NCBI GenBank assembly: GCA_903879775.1
Contig: CAIRMY010000144.1
Span: 1-6,211, forward strand
DNA from: an uncultured Bacteroidota bacterium
GTDB lineage: Bacteria > Bacteroidota > Bacteroidia > NS11-12g > UBA955
Direction of reading: 5' to 3'
Length of the DNA: 6,211 nt
The notes below the pieces were generated by a model that saw nothing but the letters and a program-made list of their open reading frames with translations, searched no databases and had not been told where the DNA came from. The stretch's first letter is position 1. Every line of letters starts with the position of its first letter. Made by a program: the position numbers and the translations under genes. Positions 1-6,211 of the stretch are shown piece after piece.

Positions 1-12
1 ATAAAAAATATA

Positions 13-20
13 TAAATTTG
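13..20 (+). promoter_or_regulatory. candidate -7 element ahead of the mlaD-like gene
   Basis: TAAATTTG matches the Bacteroidota -7 consensus TAnnTTTG. It ends only 5 bases before the ATG at 26, so a transcript from it would have almost no leader. The matching -33 TTG would lie before the window, so it cannot be checked. The surroundings are very A+T-rich, and a chance match is quite possible. Confidence 0.3.
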
Positions 21-25
21 AAGTC

Positions 26-1021
26 ATGTCTTTATTTACAGGTCTTACCAAAGAATTTAAAGTCGGCATGCTTGCCGTCGTATCATTAACAATTTTAATT
101 CTTGGTTATAATTTTATGCTTGGAAAAGATAATCCTCTCCAAAGAGGTCGTGAGTTTTATGTTTTCTATGATAGTACTCAAGGTTTAACCCCAGGTACAT
201 CTGTTATTTACAATGGGTTTAGAATTGGGCAGTTAAAATCTCTAACAATGGTAAATGATGGTCGTAAAATTCAAGCGGTAGTTGAAATTTCTTCTGACAT
301 GAATATCCCTAAAGATTCTAAATTTAAAATTGAATCGGAAATATTGGGTGGTCAAAAAATGAAGCTTGTGAGAGGTGTTTCAACTGTTTTTGCCGAAGAT
401 GGTGATACGTTAATATCAATGTACACTAGAGATCAATTTTCTGCTATGAATGATCAAATAGTACCACTTGTATCGAAAGCTGATTCTTTGTTAGGGTCTA
501 TGAATATGTTCTTTAAAAGTGCTGCATTGGGTAAGGCCATGGATGAATTGCCAAAGGCAATCATTGCTTTTAAATCAGCACTTCAACAAATGGATGACTT
601 GATGAGTCAAATAGCTCCCGATGTTAAAGGAACGGTTTCAAACCTTTCTTCCTTTTCGAATCAATTGGTTAAATACGATAAGCAAATTGCTAGCACGCTT
701 AAAAGCCTTGAGAGAGTCGGGAAACAAATGGATACTGTTGATTTAGGACGTACAATTAATGATTTGTCGCAAACCACTGCGGATTTATCTAAGCTTTTAA
801 AATCTATTTCTGCTGGTGAAGGTACCTTGGGGAAATTGGCTACGGATCCGAAATTGTATAACGACTTACAAAAAGGTACAGCTGAGTTAAATCGTGTGTT
901 GTTGGATTTGAAGAAATATCCTGAAAAGTATGTGCCTGTTCCATTCACAAAATCTCAGCGTGAAAAGGCAAAGACAGAGTCTAAAAAAGACAAGGCAGTT
1001 TGGCCAGATTCTCTTAAATAA
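26..1021 (+). CDS. MlaD/MCE-family lipid-transport protein
   Basis: This is a 331-residue protein of the MlaD (MCE domain) family. Such proteins are the periplasmic, membrane-anchored substrate-binding parts of ABC systems that move phospholipid or other lipid between inner and outer membrane. A single N-terminal membrane anchor (about residues 13-32, VGMLAVVSLTILILGYNF) is followed by one MCE domain (about 40-118). The domain shows the usual GLTPGTSVIYNGFRIGQL and later LGGQKMKLVRG segments. The rest (about 140-300) looks mostly helical, as expected for the tail that forms a coiled-coil tunnel in related hexamers, and it ends in a lysine-rich tip. The ATG at 26 is the only start that keeps the short cytoplasmic lead before the anchor. 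No mlaE or mlaF partner is visible, so these are presumably elsewhere, as is common in Bacteroidota. The substrate cannot be deduced. The last codons overlap the convergent lycopene cyclase gene by 8 bases. Confidence 0.9.
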   Translation: MSLFTGLTKEFKVGMLAVVSLTILILGYNFMLGKDNPLQRGREFYVFYDSTQGLTPGTSVIYNGFRIGQLKSLTMVNDGRKIQAVVEISSDMNIPKDSKFKIESEILGGQKMKLVRGVSTVFAEDGDTLISMYTRDQFSAMNDQIVPLVSKADSLLGSMNMFFKSAALGKAMDELPKAIIAFKSALQQMDDLMSQIAPDVKGTVSNLSSFSNQLVKYDKQIASTLKSLERVGKQMDTVDLGRTINDLSQTTADLSKLLKSISAGEGTLGKLATDPKLYNDLQKGTAELNRVLLDLKKYPEKYVPVPFTKSQREKAKTESKKDKAVWPDSLK

Positions 1022-1712
1022 TTGTTTTGATATTGGCTTTGGTTTTGAATTTTTCGTATAGATAAATCATCCAAATCATGAGAAGCAAATTGTAGAAAAA
1101 ATCTTCAAAAGGAATTGTTCCGATTCTAAAATTGCAGTTATTCAAATTGTTGTAAATGAGCACTGGCTTTGATGTGAGTACACCATTTACATAGGCCATT
1201 GGTATCAGAGCGATGATCCATGCAAGGATTAAATGGGTTTTAATTCGCGTGAATAGTACGCTTTCATATTTATAGAGAGCAAGAATGGTTAGAGCTGTTA
1301 ATCCGAAAGTTATCAGCGTATAAATTCTTTGATAGAAGAAAATACTCATTAAGATCGACAAAATTGTGATACCAATCCAAATGTAATCTGACCTTACATC
1401 GATTTTGGGAAAATAGACTTTAAGACATTCGTAAATGAATAAACAAGCATAGGGAACAACTAGAAAAAATATATATTCTTCAATTGGTAAGTTGTATATG
1501 AATTTATCGATGAGAAATTCTGTGTTGAATTGCCAAACCTGGTATTTCGTAAAAAGAATATCCCAAATTAGGTAGATACCACTTGAAATCATCATACTCT
1601 TGATGAAATGGGGTATATTTTTGTAGAATGCAACCTTTTTGTCGAAGGATAAAAAGAGTGGTCCTACAATTGTAGCTGCATTGAGAAAGAGATAAGTATA
1701 TCTATTTTCCAT
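1014..1712 (-). CDS. lycopene cyclase domain-containing membrane protein (CrtYc/CrtYd fused type)
   Basis: This 232-residue, very hydrophobic protein (about six to seven membrane segments) resembles the single-chain bacterial form of the heterodimeric CrtYc/CrtYd lycopene cyclases. The family forms beta-ionone or related rings on lycopene in carotenoid synthesis. Two tandem half-repeats are visible. The first has WDILFTKYQVWQFN (50-63) followed by LPIEEYIFF (75-83). The second has VNGVLTSKPVLIYNN (175-189) followed by TIPFEDFFY (199-207). The paired P-x-E-E/D-x-x-F motifs with acidic residues E78/E79 and E203/D204 are the family hallmark and probable catalytic region. The start at 1712 lies 9 bases after the sigma factor stop, so the two are almost certainly co-transcribed. 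No phytoene synthase, desaturase or hydroxylase gene is in the window, so the ring type and final pigment cannot be said. A membrane anti-sigma role is an alternative suggested only by position. Confidence 0.82.
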   Translation of the reverse strand: MENRYTYLFLNAATIVGPLFLSFDKKVAFYKNIPHFIKSMMISSGIYLIWDILFTKYQVWQFNTEFLIDKFIYNLPIEEYIFFLVVPYACLFIYECLKVYFPKIDVRSDYIWIGITILSILMSIFFYQRIYTLITFGLTALTILALYKYESVLFTRIKTHLILAWIIALIPMAYVNGVLTSKPVLIYNNLNNCNFRIGTIPFEDFFYNLLLMIWMIYLYEKFKTKANIKTII

Positions 1713-1713
1713 A

Positions 1714-1733
1714 TTGCCAATTTAGGCAAATTG
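1714..1733 (-). promoter_or_regulatory. two mutually exclusive small hairpins at the sigma/cyclase junction
   Basis: Between the sigma stop and the cyclase start two inverted repeats overlap. TTGCC (1714-1718) pairs with GGCAA (1725-1729) around a 6-base loop. CAATTT (1718-1723) pairs with AAATTG (1728-1733) around a 4-base loop. They share bases, so only one can form at a time in the RNA. They sit where a ribosome would load for the cyclase. Stems are only 5-6 bp in A+T-rich DNA, so this is tentative. Confidence 0.25.
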
Positions 1734-2261
1734 CATTGGGAAGCCAAATTCTCTTCCGTAATCTTTGAGTTTTTCTCTTAATATTCTTCTTGCGATGAAA
1801 ATTCTTGTTTTAACTGTTCCGATAGGTATGTTCAATTCATCTGAAATTTCATGGTATTTAAATCCTTCAGCATTTAATTTAAATGTTGTTTTTAAATCAA
1901 TTGGTAAACTATCAACAGCGTTATCTAAGTCTTTGCGTATGAATCTTAGCTCAGCGTCGTTTTCAACGCGCTGCGACGGTAAATCTATGAAATATGTATT
2001 ATCTGTAGAATCAAGAAATGTGTTTCTTTTTTGATCTCTACGATAATTGTTGATGAATGAATTCTTTAGAATGGTATATAACCAACCTCTCAAGTTGGTT
2101 CCAGCTTCAAATTTTTCTTTGTAACGATAAGCCTTCAAAATGGTTTCCTGAACTAGATCTTTTGTTTCATCAAGATTATGCGTTAACGATAGGGCATAGT
2201 TTCTCAAAGGGGTGAGTTCCTTTTCCATCATTTTGTCGAAGTTTATTTGTGTAATGTTCAT
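1722..2261 (-). CDS. ECF-type RNA polymerase sigma factor
   Basis: This 179-residue sigma-70 family protein has only regions 2 and 4, the extracytoplasmic-function (ECF) type. Region 2 spans about residues 15-78. It includes DLVQETILKAY (35-45), which contacts core polymerase, and NLRGWLYTILKNSFINNYRR (56-75), used for -10 melting and recognition. A variable linker follows. Region 4 spans about 115-167, with the helix-turn-helix YHEISDELNIPIGTVKTRIF (136-155) that reads the -35 element. Length is normal. The ATG at 2261 is used; the alternatives at codons 11 and 12 would leave little before region 2. No typical anti-sigma gene follows; the next gene, 9 bases on, is the lycopene cyclase. By analogy with known ECF control of carotenoid genes (CarQ in Myxococcus), it may regulate carotenoid synthesis. 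That is inference from position, and the signal is unknown. Confidence 0.9.
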   Translation of the reverse strand: MNITQINFDKMMEKELTPLRNYALSLTHNLDETKDLVQETILKAYRYKEKFEAGTNLRGWLYTILKNSFINNYRRDQKRNTFLDSTDNTYFIDLPSQRVENDAELRFIRKDLDNAVDSLPIDLKTTFKLNAEGFKYHEISDELNIPIGTVKTRIFIARRILREKLKDYGREFGFPMQFA

Positions 2262-2582
2262 ATCTAATCGTTAAACAAAATTGAGATAATATTCGGATGA
2301 TTGCAAATATTTTGTTTATATAATTAAGTATATTAGTTATACAAAAAAATCGTACTGTAGACGCAAATATGGCTAAAACATTGAATATTTGACGATTAGC
2401 ATAGATTGCGAAATTATTTTTTTGTTTAATGTATTTTAGTAATAACTATACAAAGTTCTTTGTCGAAATATTGAAAATAAATGAACGATTGAAGAAATAT
2501 GGTTAACAAATTTGAGAGATATAATGAATATGGTCATATTAAACGTTTTTTTTCTTTATTGAGTTCAAGGTTCCTAGAAAAC
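2262..2582. other. A+T-rich intergenic region upstream of the sigma gene
   Basis: This stretch of about 320 bases lies between the atp terminator and the sigma gene. It has no ORF worth calling and no recognisable RNA gene. On the minus strand there are two near-matches to the TAnnTTTG -7 element: CATATTTG (2370-2363) and AATATTTG (2311-2304). Neither has a TTG at the expected 17-19 base spacing, so the sigma promoter is not settled; an ECF-autoregulated promoter of unknown consensus would also be missed. The rest is runs of A and T. Confidence 0.5.
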
Positions 2583-2616
2583 AAAAAACCCTTGGAGTAG
2601 ACTCCAAGGGTTTTTA
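2583..2616 (-). terminator. intrinsic terminator after atpC
   Basis: A near-perfect inverted repeat, CCCTTGGAGT (2589-2598) and ACTCCAAGGG (2601-2610), is flanked by a run of six A on the left and five T on the right. The stem is 10 bp on paper; the innermost pair probably opens to give a 4-base loop. Read on the minus strand it lies 22 bases past the atpC stop and ends in a T run, as expected for Rho-independent termination. It is symmetric enough to work on both strands, but no + strand gene runs into it. Confidence 0.92.
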
Positions 2617-2638
2617 ATATAGTGAGTTGATGATTTAA

Positions 2639-2869
2639 TTACACCAAAACTACGACTTTATTATGAATCACCTCAACCAAACCTCCGGCAACATCAAATG
2701 TTTCAACATTGCTACCATTTTTCACTTCCATTTGGCCAGCTTTTAAGTTAGCAATCATGGCTGCGTGATTGGTCATTATTTGGAAACTTCCACTAACACC
2801 GGGTAAGGTAATTACCTCGGCTTCGCCAGTGTATAAGGTTTTGTCTGGGGTTAAAACTTCTACTTGCAT
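2639..2869 (-). CDS. atpC: F1 ATP synthase subunit epsilon (short form)
   Basis: At 76 residues this is the epsilon subunit of the F1 sector, the part of the central stalk that binds gamma and the c-ring. It consists only of the N-terminal beta-sandwich domain: MQVEVLTPDKTLYTGEAEVITLPG at the start, TNHAAMIANLKAG (33-45) in the usual TNHAPxxxxLxxG position with Ala for Pro, and a hydrophobic end at NKVVVLV. The C-terminal two-helix domain, which in Escherichia coli (about 139 residues) can extend and inhibit ATP hydrolysis, is absent. The gene ends cleanly at TAA followed by a terminator, so it is not truncated by damage; short epsilons of this kind are common in Bacteroidota. The start lies 4 bases after the atpD stop, which indicates co-transcription and probably coupled translation. 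Confidence 0.93.
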   Translation of the reverse strand: MQVEVLTPDKTLYTGEAEVITLPGVSGSFQIMTNHAAMIANLKAGQMEVKNGSNVETFDVAGGLVEVIHNKVVVLV

Positions 2870-2873
2870 AAAA

Positions 2874-4382
2874 TTAAGCTGCAGATTCTTCTAATATTTT
2901 TTTACCTTTTTCAATTGCATCTTCAATAGTTCCTACTAAGTTGAAGGCTGCCTCTGGATATTCATCTACTTCACCATCCATGATCATATTAAATCCTTTG
3001 ATGGTTTCTTTAATGTCTACCAAAACGCCTGGGATACCAGTGAATTGTTCAGCAACGTGGAAAGGCTGTGATAAGAAACGTTGAACACGACGAGCTCTTT
3101 GTACAACCAATTTATCTTCTTCACTCAACTCATCCATACCTAAGATGGCAATGATATCTTGTAATTCTTTATAACGTTGTAACAACTCTTTTACTCTTTG
3201 TGCACATCCATAATGTTCTTTGCCTAAAACTTCAGGAGAAAGGATACGGCTTGTAGAATCCAATGGATCTACAGCTGGATAAATTCCTAACTCTGCAATT
3301 TTACGACTCAATACAGTTGTTGCGTCCAAATGGGCAAATGTTGTAGCTGGAGCTGGGTCAGTTAAGTCATCGGCAGGTACATATACTGCTTGAACTGAAG
3401 TAATTGAACCACGAGTTGTTGAAGTAATACGCTCTTGCATTGCACCCATTTCTGTTGCTAAGGTTGGTTGGTAACCTACGGCAGAAGGCATACGACCCAA
3501 TAACGCAGATACTTCTGAACCAGCTTGTGTGAAACGGAAGATATTGTCAATGAAGAAAAGGATATCTTTACCAGCGCCTGTTCCATCTCCATCACGGAAA
3601 TATTCAGCAACTGTTAATCCACTCAAAGCAACACGAGCACGCGCCCCTGGAGGCTCATTCATTTGACCGAATACCAAAGTAGCTTGACTTTCAACCAATT
3701 CACTCATATTTACTTTAGATAGATCCCATCCACCTTGTTCCATGCTTTCTACGAATTCTTTACCGTAGCGAATTACGCCAGATTAAATCATCTCGCGCAA
3801 CAAATCGTTACCTTCACGACTTCTTTCACCCACACCAGCAAATACAGACATACCGCTGTATGCTTTTGCGATGTTGTTGATCAATTCCATGATTAAAACG
3901 GTTTTACCTACACCTGCTCCACCGAACAAACCAATTTTACCTCCTTTAGCATATGGCTCAAGTAAGTCAATGACTTTTATTCCAGTGTATAATGGCTCAG
4001 AGCTAGTGCTTAAGTTTTCGAAAGTTGGAGCGGCAGCGTGAATTGGACGTCCATTGCTGTTATCCAATGCTTCCATACCGTCGATTGCTTCTCCAATTAC
4101 GTTTAACAATCTTCCGCGGATTCCTTCGCCTGTTGGCATCAAAATTGCAGAGCCTGTGTCTACAGCGTCCATGCCTCTACGTAAACCGTCAGTTCCATCC
4201 ATGGCAATTGTTCTTACCATGTTTTCCCCTAAATGTTGCTGAACCTCTAAAACTAATTTCTGTCCGTTTTCTTTTGTAACGTTCAAAGAATTGTAAATTT
4301 TTGGTAATGTAGATCCAGATTCGTTAAAGCTTACATCGACAACTGGACCAATGATTTGTGATATTTTACCTATGTTGGCCAT
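2874..4382 (-). pseudogene. atpD: F1 ATP synthase subunit beta, interrupted by one in-frame TAA
   Basis: This is the catalytic beta subunit of F1, which makes ATP from ADP and phosphate at the alpha/beta interface. The frame from 4382 to 2874 spans 502 codons, a normal length, with a TAA at codon 200. Before the stop: the N-terminal beta-barrel (about 1-75), the Walker A loop GGAGVGKT (154-161), and GVGERSREGND (183-193) carrying the catalytic Glu. After it, in the same frame: SGVIRYGKEFVES (201-213), Walker B ILFFID (274-279), the alpha/beta signature PAVDPLDSTS (369-378), and the DELSEED loop (417-423). Every family landmark is intact, so nothing suggests long-standing decay. Taken literally, the gene gives a 199-residue fragment and no functional beta. 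The ATG at 3743 is merely the next in-frame Met within conserved sequence, not a credible separate start. The likeliest causes are a base error or a recent nonsense variant. The gene is first in an atpD-atpC unit apart from the other atp genes. Confidence 0.93.
3783..3785 (-). other. atpD: premature TAA codon inside atpD
   Basis: On the minus strand the codons run ATG ATT TAA TCT GGC GTA, read as M-I-stop-S-G-V. Beta subunits normally have Glu here (REMIESGVI). A change of GAA to TAA (C to A at 3785 on the + strand) accounts for the break without any indel. The base following the stop is T, generally a strong termination context, which argues against efficient readthrough. Confidence 0.9.
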
Positions 4383-4401
4383 CGTGTATTATTTCAGGGT
4401 G

Positions 4402-4431
4402 CAAATATAGTCATTTTCATTAGCCTCCCAA
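4402..4431 (-). promoter_or_regulatory. atpDC promoter, Bacteroidota type
   Basis: On the minus strand, TTG (4431-4429), a 19-base spacer, then TATATTTG (4409-4402) matches the primary sigma consensus of Bacteroidota (TTG, about 17-19 bases, TAnnTTTG). Transcription would start near 4398, giving a leader of about 15 bases before the atpD ATG at 4382. No Shine-Dalgarno sequence is visible in that leader, which is normal for the phylum. Confidence 0.75.
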
Positions 4432-4484
4432 ACCTTTTTTAATTTATCTTGAAAAAACTCCTTTTTTACTTTATTCCCTTGTCG

Positions 4485-4492
4485 TACCTTCG
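4485..4492 (+). promoter_or_regulatory. candidate -7 element for yidC
   Basis: TACCTTCG differs by one base from TAnnTTTG, and its TACCTT beginning is a common form in Bacteroidota promoters. It would start transcription near 4496, about 10 bases before the yidC ATG. There is no TTG at the ideal -33 distance, only a T run (4462-4467), so this is a moderate call. Confidence 0.4.
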
Positions 4493-4505
4493 CGTACTCA
4501 AATTT

Positions 4506-6211
4506 ATGGATCGCAATACGGTTATAGGATTTTCGCTGATTTTCCTCATTCTCATGGGCTACTATTGGTACACTGCACCATCGCCCGAACAACAAGCTCA
4601 AATTGCCAAAACCCAAGACAGTTTGGCTAAGGTTGATGCGCTCAAACAAAAAACTGCTATTGCCAAAATTCAAAGCACAGCAAAGACTGATTCCGCTAAG
4701 GTAGATTCTGTTGTTTCAGACAAATCAGATTTCAAATCTTTTGTAAAGGGCGAATCAAAACAAATTACAATTTCAAACAAACATTTAGAAGTTTCTATTA
4801 ACACCAAAGGTGCTTCAGTTTCAAAAGTTGTTCTTTCGCAATTTAAAAGAGCCGATTCTTCACAATTGGTCCTTTTAGACCCTCAAAGTAATTTGCAAAA
4901 TTGGTCTTGGAACGACCAAAATGGAGTTCAGCTAAATAGCGCTAATTACATATGGCAAATTGAAAAGCAAACACCCAATTCTGTATCCCTCATAATCAAA
5001 ATTAATGACACTGCATTTATTCGTCAAGAATACACACTTCACGATCAAAGCAATGTGTATGTGGTTGATTATAAATTTACTGTTCGCGGAATGGATGGAT
5101 TTTTACGCAGAGGCAATTCCGATTTTAAATTCAATTGGTCTGCCGAATTAAACAAACAAGAAAGAGGCAAAAAATGGGAATTGCAAAACTCTAATGTGGT
5201 TTACAAATTTCCGAAAGAAGATCCTCAGACCTTATCTGCAACTGAACCGGGTACCGAAGTTTTGAAAAATAAACTACAATGGGTTGGTTTTAAACAACAA
5301 TATTTTACAGCATTAATTGCCAATAAAAATGAATTTGCCACCGATGCAAAACTTTCATGGGACCAATTAAAGGCTGAAGACAAAGTGAAAAAAATGAACG
5401 CTGAACTTTTCCTAGATTACAGCGGTGAACCAAATAAAGTGTATGCAATGTCGTACTATTTTGGACCAAATCATTATAAATCAATGCAAAGTTGTGATAT
5501 TGGCGTTGCAAATCACGGAATTGAGCGAATCATTCCAATGGGTTGGGGGATCTTTGGTTGGGTCAATCGATACATTGTTGTTCCAGTATTTTCAGCATTA
5601 GACGGCGTAATTGGCAGCATGGGTATCATCATTCTTTTACTCACTATCATTATCAAAACGCTATTGTTACCTCTGGTTTACAAATCGTATATATCGACCG
5701 CAAAAATGCGAATTTTAAAGCCAGAAATCGACGAAATTAAAGAGAAACATGGCAGCGATTTGCAGAAAGTACAATCTGAAAACATGAGTCTTTACAAAAA
5801 AGCTGGTGTGAGTCCGATGAGCGGTTGTGTGCCAATGTTGCTTCAAATGCCTATTTTGTTTGCAATGTTCCAGTTCTTCCCGAACGCATTCGAACTTCGT
5901 CAAAAAACATTCCTATGGTCGGATGACTTAAGTACCTATGATAGCATTTTAGATTTTGGTTTCAACATTCCATTCTATGGTGATCACGTATCTTTATTTA
6001 CGTTGTTAATGACATTGTCTACACTGATTTACACGCATTTGAACAATCAAATTTCAGGTGTTACAGGTCAAATGAAATGGATTGGATACTTTATGCCGGT
6101 GATTTTCTTAGGTGTTTTGAACGATTATGCTTCAGGATTAACTTGGTATTATTTCGTGAGTAACATGATTACTTTCGGACAACAATACGCAATTCGCAGA
6201 ATGGTTGATGA
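4506..6211 (+). CDS. yidC: membrane protein insertase YidC (3' end outside window)
   Basis: The open frame from the ATG at 4506 runs to the window edge without a stop: 568 codons, with an estimated few tens of residues missing. YidC/Oxa1 proteins insert and fold inner-membrane proteins, alone or with SecYEG. The start MDRNTVIGFSLIFLILMGYYW is the typical N-terminal signal anchor. A Gln/Lys/Ala-rich linker (about 25-75) follows, then the large periplasmic P1 domain (about 80-335). The conserved insertase core begins near residue 355: a membrane segment (about 366-392) with K384 at the position of the groove arginine of E. coli YidC (R366), a cytoplasmic helical hairpin (about 397-432), SPMSGCVPMLLQMPILFAMFQFF (436-458), and further membrane segments at about 495-511 and 524-540. 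The end, WYYFVSNMITFGQQYAIRR, leads into the usual basic tail. The gene is divergent from atpD, with 123 bases between the starts. Confidence 0.95.
   Translation, partial: MDRNTVIGFSLIFLILMGYYWYTAPSPEQQAQIAKTQDSLAKVDALKQKTAIAKIQSTAKTDSAKVDSVVSDKSDFKSFVKGESKQITISNKHLEVSINTKGASVSKVVLSQFKRADSSQLVLLDPQSNLQNWSWNDQNGVQLNSANYIWQIEKQTPNSVSLIIKINDTAFIRQEYTLHDQSNVYVVDYKFTVRGMDGFLRRGNSDFKFNWSAELNKQERGKKWELQNSNVVYKFPKEDPQTLSATEPGTEVLKNKLQWVGFKQQYFTALIANKNEFATDAKLSWDQLKAEDKVKKMNAELFLDYSGEPNKVYAMSYYFGPNHYKSMQSCDIGVANHGIERIIPMGWGIFGWVNRYIVVPVFSALDGVIGSMGIIILLLTIIIKTLLLPLVYKSYISTAKMRILKPEIDEIKEKHGSDLQKVQSENMSLYKKAGVSPMSGCVPMLLQMPILFAMFQFFPNAFELRQKTFLWSDDLSTYDSILDFGFNIPFYGDHVSLFTLLMTLSTLIYTHLNNQISGVTGQMKWIGYFMPVIFLGVLNDYASGLTWYYFVSNMITFGQQYAIRRMVD

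Noticed and set aside
661..948. Minus-strand 95-codon ORF inside the mlaD-like gene
   Set aside because: It is antisense to a well-supported coding region and shows no domain. The + strand ORFs at 1765-2034, 4025-4279, 4054-4242 and 5543-5740 are likewise other-frame readings of sigma, atpD and yidC.
2264..2399. 8-base inverted repeat CTAATCGT (2264-2271) / ACGATTAG (2392-2399) upstream of sigma
   Set aside because: It is short, its arms are over 100 bases apart, and it lies in A+T-rich DNA; the chance of random occurrence is high and no binding site is known to match.
2499..2600. A 33-codon + strand ORF starting MVNKFERYNEYG
   Set aside because: It ends inside the terminator hairpin, has no recognisable family or promoter, and is short enough to be chance.
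2874..3743. Second half of atpD as a separate gene starting at the ATG at 3743
   Set aside because: The 13 codons between the stop and this ATG (SGVIRYGKEFVES) still match the beta subunit, and the ATG is the conserved Met of MEQGGWD. It is one gene with a nonsense codon.
3783..3785. Stop codon reassignment (TAA read as Glu)
   Set aside because: TAA ends every other complete gene in the window at the expected family length, so a reassigned code is not supported.
4389..4673. Minus-strand 94-codon ORF before and across the yidC start
   Set aside because: Most of it lies antisense to the clear YidC N-terminus and linker, and it has no family features. The same holds for the antisense ORFs at 5305-5511 and 5715-5903.
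1..6211. Mobile element, CRISPR array, tRNA/rRNA or defence island
   Set aside because: I saw no terminal repeats, transposase or integrase, repeat-spacer pattern, or RNA gene. Gene content and composition look like stable chromosomal core.

Overview
The window looks like ordinary chromosomal housekeeping DNA from a member of the Bacteroidota. Order-level placement (Flavobacteriales-like or a neighbouring order) is a guess. The evidence is low G+C coding sequence, TAA as the stop of every complete gene, start codons without clear Shine-Dalgarno sequences, a good Bacteroidota-type promoter (TTG, 19-base spacer, TATATTTG) before atpD, a very short epsilon subunit, and a Bacteroidota-type YidC and single-chain lycopene cyclase.

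Layout from left to right. On the + strand, positions 26-1021 encode an MCE/MlaD-family lipid-transport protein. It converges with, and overlaps by 8 bases, a minus-strand pair: an ECF-type sigma factor (2261-1722) followed 9 bases later by a lycopene cyclase domain membrane protein (1712-1014). Upstream of the sigma gene lies about 320 bases of A+T-rich DNA with no convincing gene. Next comes a strong hairpin terminator (2583-2616) that ends the minus-strand atpD-atpC unit: F1 ATP synthase beta (4382-2874) and a short epsilon (2869-2639). A 123-base divergent promoter region (4383-4505) separates atpD from yidC, which runs off the right edge on the + strand.

The most notable observation is in atpD. 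Codon 200 is TAA where the family has a glutamate codon (REMI-E-SGVI). The reading frame continues intact on both sides, so one base change (GAA to TAA) would explain it. The cheapest explanation is a sequencing or consensus error or a strain-level nonsense variant, not two genes and not a reassigned stop. Everything after the stop is well conserved.

Functionally, AtpD and AtpC belong to the F1 sector of ATP synthase; the other atp genes are not in this window. YidC inserts membrane proteins, classically including the ATP synthase c subunit. The MlaD-like protein points to lipid trafficking between membranes. The sigma factor-cyclase pair suggests regulated carotenoid synthesis. I see no mobile element, CRISPR array, tRNA, rRNA or defence system, and no clear sign of a previously undescribed system.
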